A stretch of DNA of 46,711 nt from Treponema sp. Lineage in GTDB: Bacteria; Spirochaetota; Spirochaetia; Treponematales; Breznakiellaceae. The stretch lies in contig JAISMJ010000035.1 of assembly GCA_031276815.1 (NCBI GenBank), forward strand, positions 1 to 46,711, given 5' to 3'. A program made the position numbers and the translations under genes. Positions 44,060-46,711 of the stretch are shown here, piece after piece (position 1 is the first letter of the stretch; each line of letters starts with the position of its first letter). The notes beneath the pieces are model-generated. The model ran no database searches. It was not told the origin of the DNA and worked only from the letters and a program-made list of their open reading frames with translations.

Positions 44060-44330
44060 GTTGCCTTTAACAAAAAAGCACGGTTTACAAAAGATAATTT
44101 CGTCCTTCAATTCACGAAAGCAACGTCTTCTTTGAAGCGCTCTAATGTTTCATATAGACCGATACAGGAGACAGGGGATCAGCAGCAAAAACGGCGACGC
44201 ATAGCGCGCAATCTATCGCTTTTTCCCGCACGATCACTCCCCTTCCTTTTCTTTTTTTACCGGCTTCAACAAAATTCAGGTATACGTCAAAGGATAGTTG
44301 CGGCGACGGGTTATTCGCGGATAATGCCTG

Positions 44331-44612
44331 CTACCGCTTACATACAATGCTGTCTATAGCTACCTGCATCATTTTATCACAGATTTCGTTATAGGTGTTT
44401 CCCGAATGTCCCGGCACCCACTCCCAGTTTATAGGGAGCTTACTTACCAAGTCGGCGAGCGCGTCTAATTTTTGCCATAGATCTTTGTTTTTCACAGGCT
44501 TTCTTTCCGAATTACGCCAGCCGTTCTTTTTCCACAGGAATATCCATTCGCTGATACCTTTTTGAAGGTATTGAGAATCCGTATACACCGAAATATCATG
44601 CGACCGTTTGCT
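44331..44612 (-). pseudogene. Truncated second copy of rnhA
   Basis: Close relative of the complete rnhA at 39457 (VYTDSQYLQKGISEWIFLWK, then KNGWRNSERKPVKNKDLW, identical or nearly so). It begins only about residue 65, after which the sequence runs straight into the IS5 remnant at 44613. Two of the catalytic acids (first Asp and Glu) are lost. Its C-terminal end differs, showing independent drift. The IS appears to have removed the 5' part. Confidence 0.85.
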
Positions 44613-45080
44613 TAGGGCGTGTCGTCAAAGACAAGGAAGATAGATCTGAGATAGAGGCGGCAAGAAAGGAATCAGAGCGTTTAGCATACCGAGTGGCAAT
44701 ACTTCTCCACTGTTTAAGCCACCGAAATACATTCTCAATAAGATGGCATTCCTTATACAGCTCTTTGTCATAGTACCGCTGCTCCGTCCGACTACACTTG
44801 GACGGGATAACTAGTTCAGTGCCTCTTGAACGGGCGCTGTTTACTATCTCGTTCACATCACACCCGCTATCGGCTAACAAGATCCCTACCGGCACGCCCG
44901 CACCTCAGCTCGCTGTTATGCGTAATCCACCTCCTGCCCTGCCGAAAGAAGGATACGTACTGGCTTGCCCTTCTTTTGTACGCCCTATCGTTTGATTTCC
45001 TCCAACCGCTCCGCATGGACTTTGCTATAAGTGGCATCTATAATATATCCACGTGGTATCCACTTCCCGCTTCTTGAAGG
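44613..45080 (-). pseudogene. IS5-family transposase remnant, C-terminal part
   Basis: Minus-strand pieces in order: YIIDATYSKVHAERL, a frameshift to GGNQTIGRTKEGQ, an in-frame TGA, then VGILLADSGCDVNEIVNSAR, ELVIPSKCSRTEQRYYDKEL and YKECHLIENVFRWLKQWRSI, ending in IATRYAKRSDSFLAA. The YREK-like Glu of the DDE triad is in HLIENVF. The end TAGGGCGTGTCGTCAAAG at the rnhA junction looks like the element's terminal repeat. Not functional. Confidence 0.8.
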
Positions 45081-45131
45081 GATGTAGTCGCCTTTGTGAG
45101 CCATAATAGCCTCCTTTTTAGTCCCCCGCGT

Positions 45132-45236
45132 ATGTTTTTACCAGTCTTGCGGGTGTTTAGGAGTGTCTCCCAAATGTTTGGGAGTCTCTCACAGGTGTTC
45201 GTGAGTGTCTCACGGGTGTTTGGGAGATGGTCCATA
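45132..45236. repeat. Tandem array, 21-bp period, five units
   Basis: Units start at 45132, 45153, 45174, 45195 and 45216, for example GTGTTTAGGAGTGTCTCCCA and GTGTTCGTGAGTGTCTCACG. The minus strand reads as heptads (DHLPNTR-, ETLTNTC-, ERLPNIW-like) in an open frame, without a ribosome-binding site. Confidence 0.8.
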
Positions 45237-45382
45237 AAAAGCGACTTTCGCGTCTAGTGTGAATGAAAAAACCGCCATTACGCCGAGGGATTTGTGCAAC
45301 AGGGCGGGAGAAGCGCCGCCCCTCTACTGCTTCGACCAGATGGGGCCCGTTCTTGAGGTAAGTCCCCGGCGCACGTTTTTGG

Positions 45383-45556
45383 CTATTGTAGAAAGAGATT
45401 GCCGCTATTTTTCAGTTCCCCTGTTGTTCCGGCAAGCAAGGGCTCGGTTTCTCCCAAGCCTTCAGGCACACGCCTGACCTTGGGCCCGGCGGCGCATGAA
45501 ACGAAACCCAACACGGCGCTTATTGCCAAAACCGCCGCAAAAAATGCCTTCTTCAT
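45383..45556 (-). pseudogene. N-terminal fragment of a lipoprotein gene
   Basis: MKKAFFAAVLAISAVLGFVS followed by Cys is a clean lipoprotein signal peptide, but the frame stops after 57 residues (the mature part starts AAGPKVRRVPEGLGETEPLL). The mature start resembles lipoproteins I recall from treponemes that continue much further (inference). I therefore read this as a truncated gene, though a small intact lipoprotein is possible. Confidence 0.5.
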
Positions 45557-45589
45557 GGTTAATCTCTTTACATTCTTTATAGTTCTCAT

Positions 45590-45794
45590 ATATACACTCT
45601 TTAATGATTTTTATATCCATATTTTACAAAATATTCTTGTTTAGAGAATCAAGAAACAGTAAATTTCCCGCGCCAAGGAGGGCGCGGCGCGGGCGAAAAG
45701 GCGGGGCAAAAAATGGCGCCTAACGTTCCGTCGGAGCAACGTCGTGGGAATGGAGCGCAGCGTGAAGACCGGAGCAAAACCGTAGCCCGAGCCG
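45590..45794. other. GC-rich gene-free interval
   Basis: No convincing gene. It contains a GCGC-rich inverted stretch near 45670-45695 and, at 45773-45812, the second copy of the dispersed repeat (TTCGCCGC...GTAGCGGCTCGGGCTACGG on the minus strand). Confidence 0.4.
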
Positions 45795-46711
45795 CTACTG
45801 CGGCGAAGCGTAAACAGTACTGTTATGCGCAGTTTTTTCTGCTGCCATTTTATTTTCAATATTATATATTCTTTTTCTAAAATAATTAATTAAATATTGT
45901 TCATTAAATTCAATTTCCAATAATTCTAATATATTGTAATATGCGTGAGTTACTATCTCGGTACAATTTATTGAATCATCAAAACCTAAATATACGTCAT
46001 TAAATTTTTCTATATTTGATATCTTTGACAAGTATCATAACTTCATGTTTGATATAGGATTGGCATAATAAACTTTTATTGTTTTTTTCTTATTTCCCAA
46101 ACTTCTATACAAACGAAAACCAACCAAAACCAAATATTGATCTGGAAATCCATATTCATCTTCATATTTCAATAAAACAGGGAGATAATATTTATGCAAA
46201 TATAATAATCTTATAATAAAATATTGTATATTCATTCCATATATTTCTACTAATGATTTGTAAAATATACAATTCCCAATTTTATTTATGTGGTTATAAA
46301 CCAGTGGGATATATTGCGGAAGATACATTATGTATTCGACCAATTTCAAAATACTGATAAATATTTATTGATGTGTTTGAACAATAGGCAAACATTTTTT
46401 ATTTATGTATGGATCTTTTTGTAATAATGAGTTATTGGGAAATGGAATATTTTTTATCATAAAGTAATATATATCATACAGTACATTGTTTACAATATTA
46501 TATATTTCAGAGCAGCTTAATATTATGCCATTATAATGTTTGTACCAATGAATTACTCTCCTTATAAATTCTTCAAGGTTGACAACCAATGTAGCAACTT
46601 CACCTTGAGCAAGAAACAATCTCTTTTTTAAAAACAATATATCATTATATATATTTGACAATTCTTTTATCGAAAGATGAAAGAACTCTTTCTCACCGTG
46701 ATTGAAGAAGC
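45795..46711 (-). pseudogene. AT-rich unknown gene with two in-frame stops, 5' end outside window
   Basis: One minus-strand frame runs from the window edge (HGEKEFFHLSIKELSNIYND) to TAA at 46367-46365, continues in the same frame (LVEYIMYLPQYIPLVYNHIN) to TGA at 46037-46035, and resumes (SKISNIEKFNDVYLGFDDSI) to 45795. Composition is uniformly AT-rich and Tyr/Ile/Asn-rich throughout, as in one gene rather than three. No family is recognised. The last few codons fall in the GC-rich dispersed repeat, so the original 3' end is gone. Confidence 0.5.

Noticed and set aside
46035-46367. Stop-codon reassignment in the AT-rich gene
   Set aside because: Both TAA and TGA would need recoding, while all neighbouring genes use them as normal stops; decay is simpler.

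Overview
The window reads as a spirochaete chromosome segment, most like a termite-gut or other host-associated Treponema. This is inference from gene content: an [FeFe]-hydrogenase-type sensor protein, an EF-G paralogue, many lipoproteins, a PASTA protein next to fmt-def, and abundant decayed IS and pseudogene material, with balanced GC in the core genes. There are no rRNA genes, no CRISPR array, and no tRNA that I could recognise.

Layout. Bases 1-570 hold the tail of an IS200/IS605 TnpB gene and its right end. Bases 590-8070 hold alaA, rpmB, a five-gene osmoprotectant (OpuB/OpuC-type) ABC operon with an embedded iron-sulphur protein, and metY. Bases 8070-17000 hold a minus-strand block: coaD, an OppA-like binding protein, a conserved unknown, a PASTA protein, fmt, def and ffh, with one plus-strand lipoprotein. 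Bases 17100-19430 are an accessory island: a surface-type acyltransferase behind a poly-C leader, a 20-unit tandem array, an XRE regulator without a normal start codon, and a broken outer-membrane-type gene. Bases 19700-33160 are mostly housekeeping: an EF-G-like factor, an orphan Dam-type methylase, a small methyltransferase, deaD, an RlmK-like methyltransferase, nadK, a uracil permease, an aldo/keto reductase, a DUF554 protein and gyrB. Bases 33200-37180 hold a lipoprotein and a cobalamin-riboswitch operon (lipoprotein plus TonB-dependent receptor). From 37200 to the end the DNA is accessory and decayed: a lipase-like gene, two rnhA copies (one truncated by an IS5 remnant), an amidohydrolase remnant, an LCMT-type methyltransferase, a soluble [FeFe]-hydrogenase/chemoreceptor fusion, and an AT-rich gene with in-frame stops.

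Most interesting points. (1) Two distant loci share one architecture: a sigma70-like promoter, a near-identical ribosome-binding-site/start module, a short ORF carrying exactly 15 C, and then a real gene (acyltransferase; hydrogenase-type sensor). At both, the present tract length stops the leader early. One C more (or two fewer) would carry the leader frame exactly to the start region of the downstream gene. This looks like phase-variable translational coupling. (2) Four tandem arrays of unrelated sequence all have a 21-bp period. (3) Many genes have a near-consensus promoter whose -10 box lies only 6-12 nt before the start codon with no Shine-Dalgarno, suggesting widespread leaderless transcripts. 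(4) A B12-riboswitch-controlled lipoprotein of unknown role sits in front of a BtuB-like receptor.
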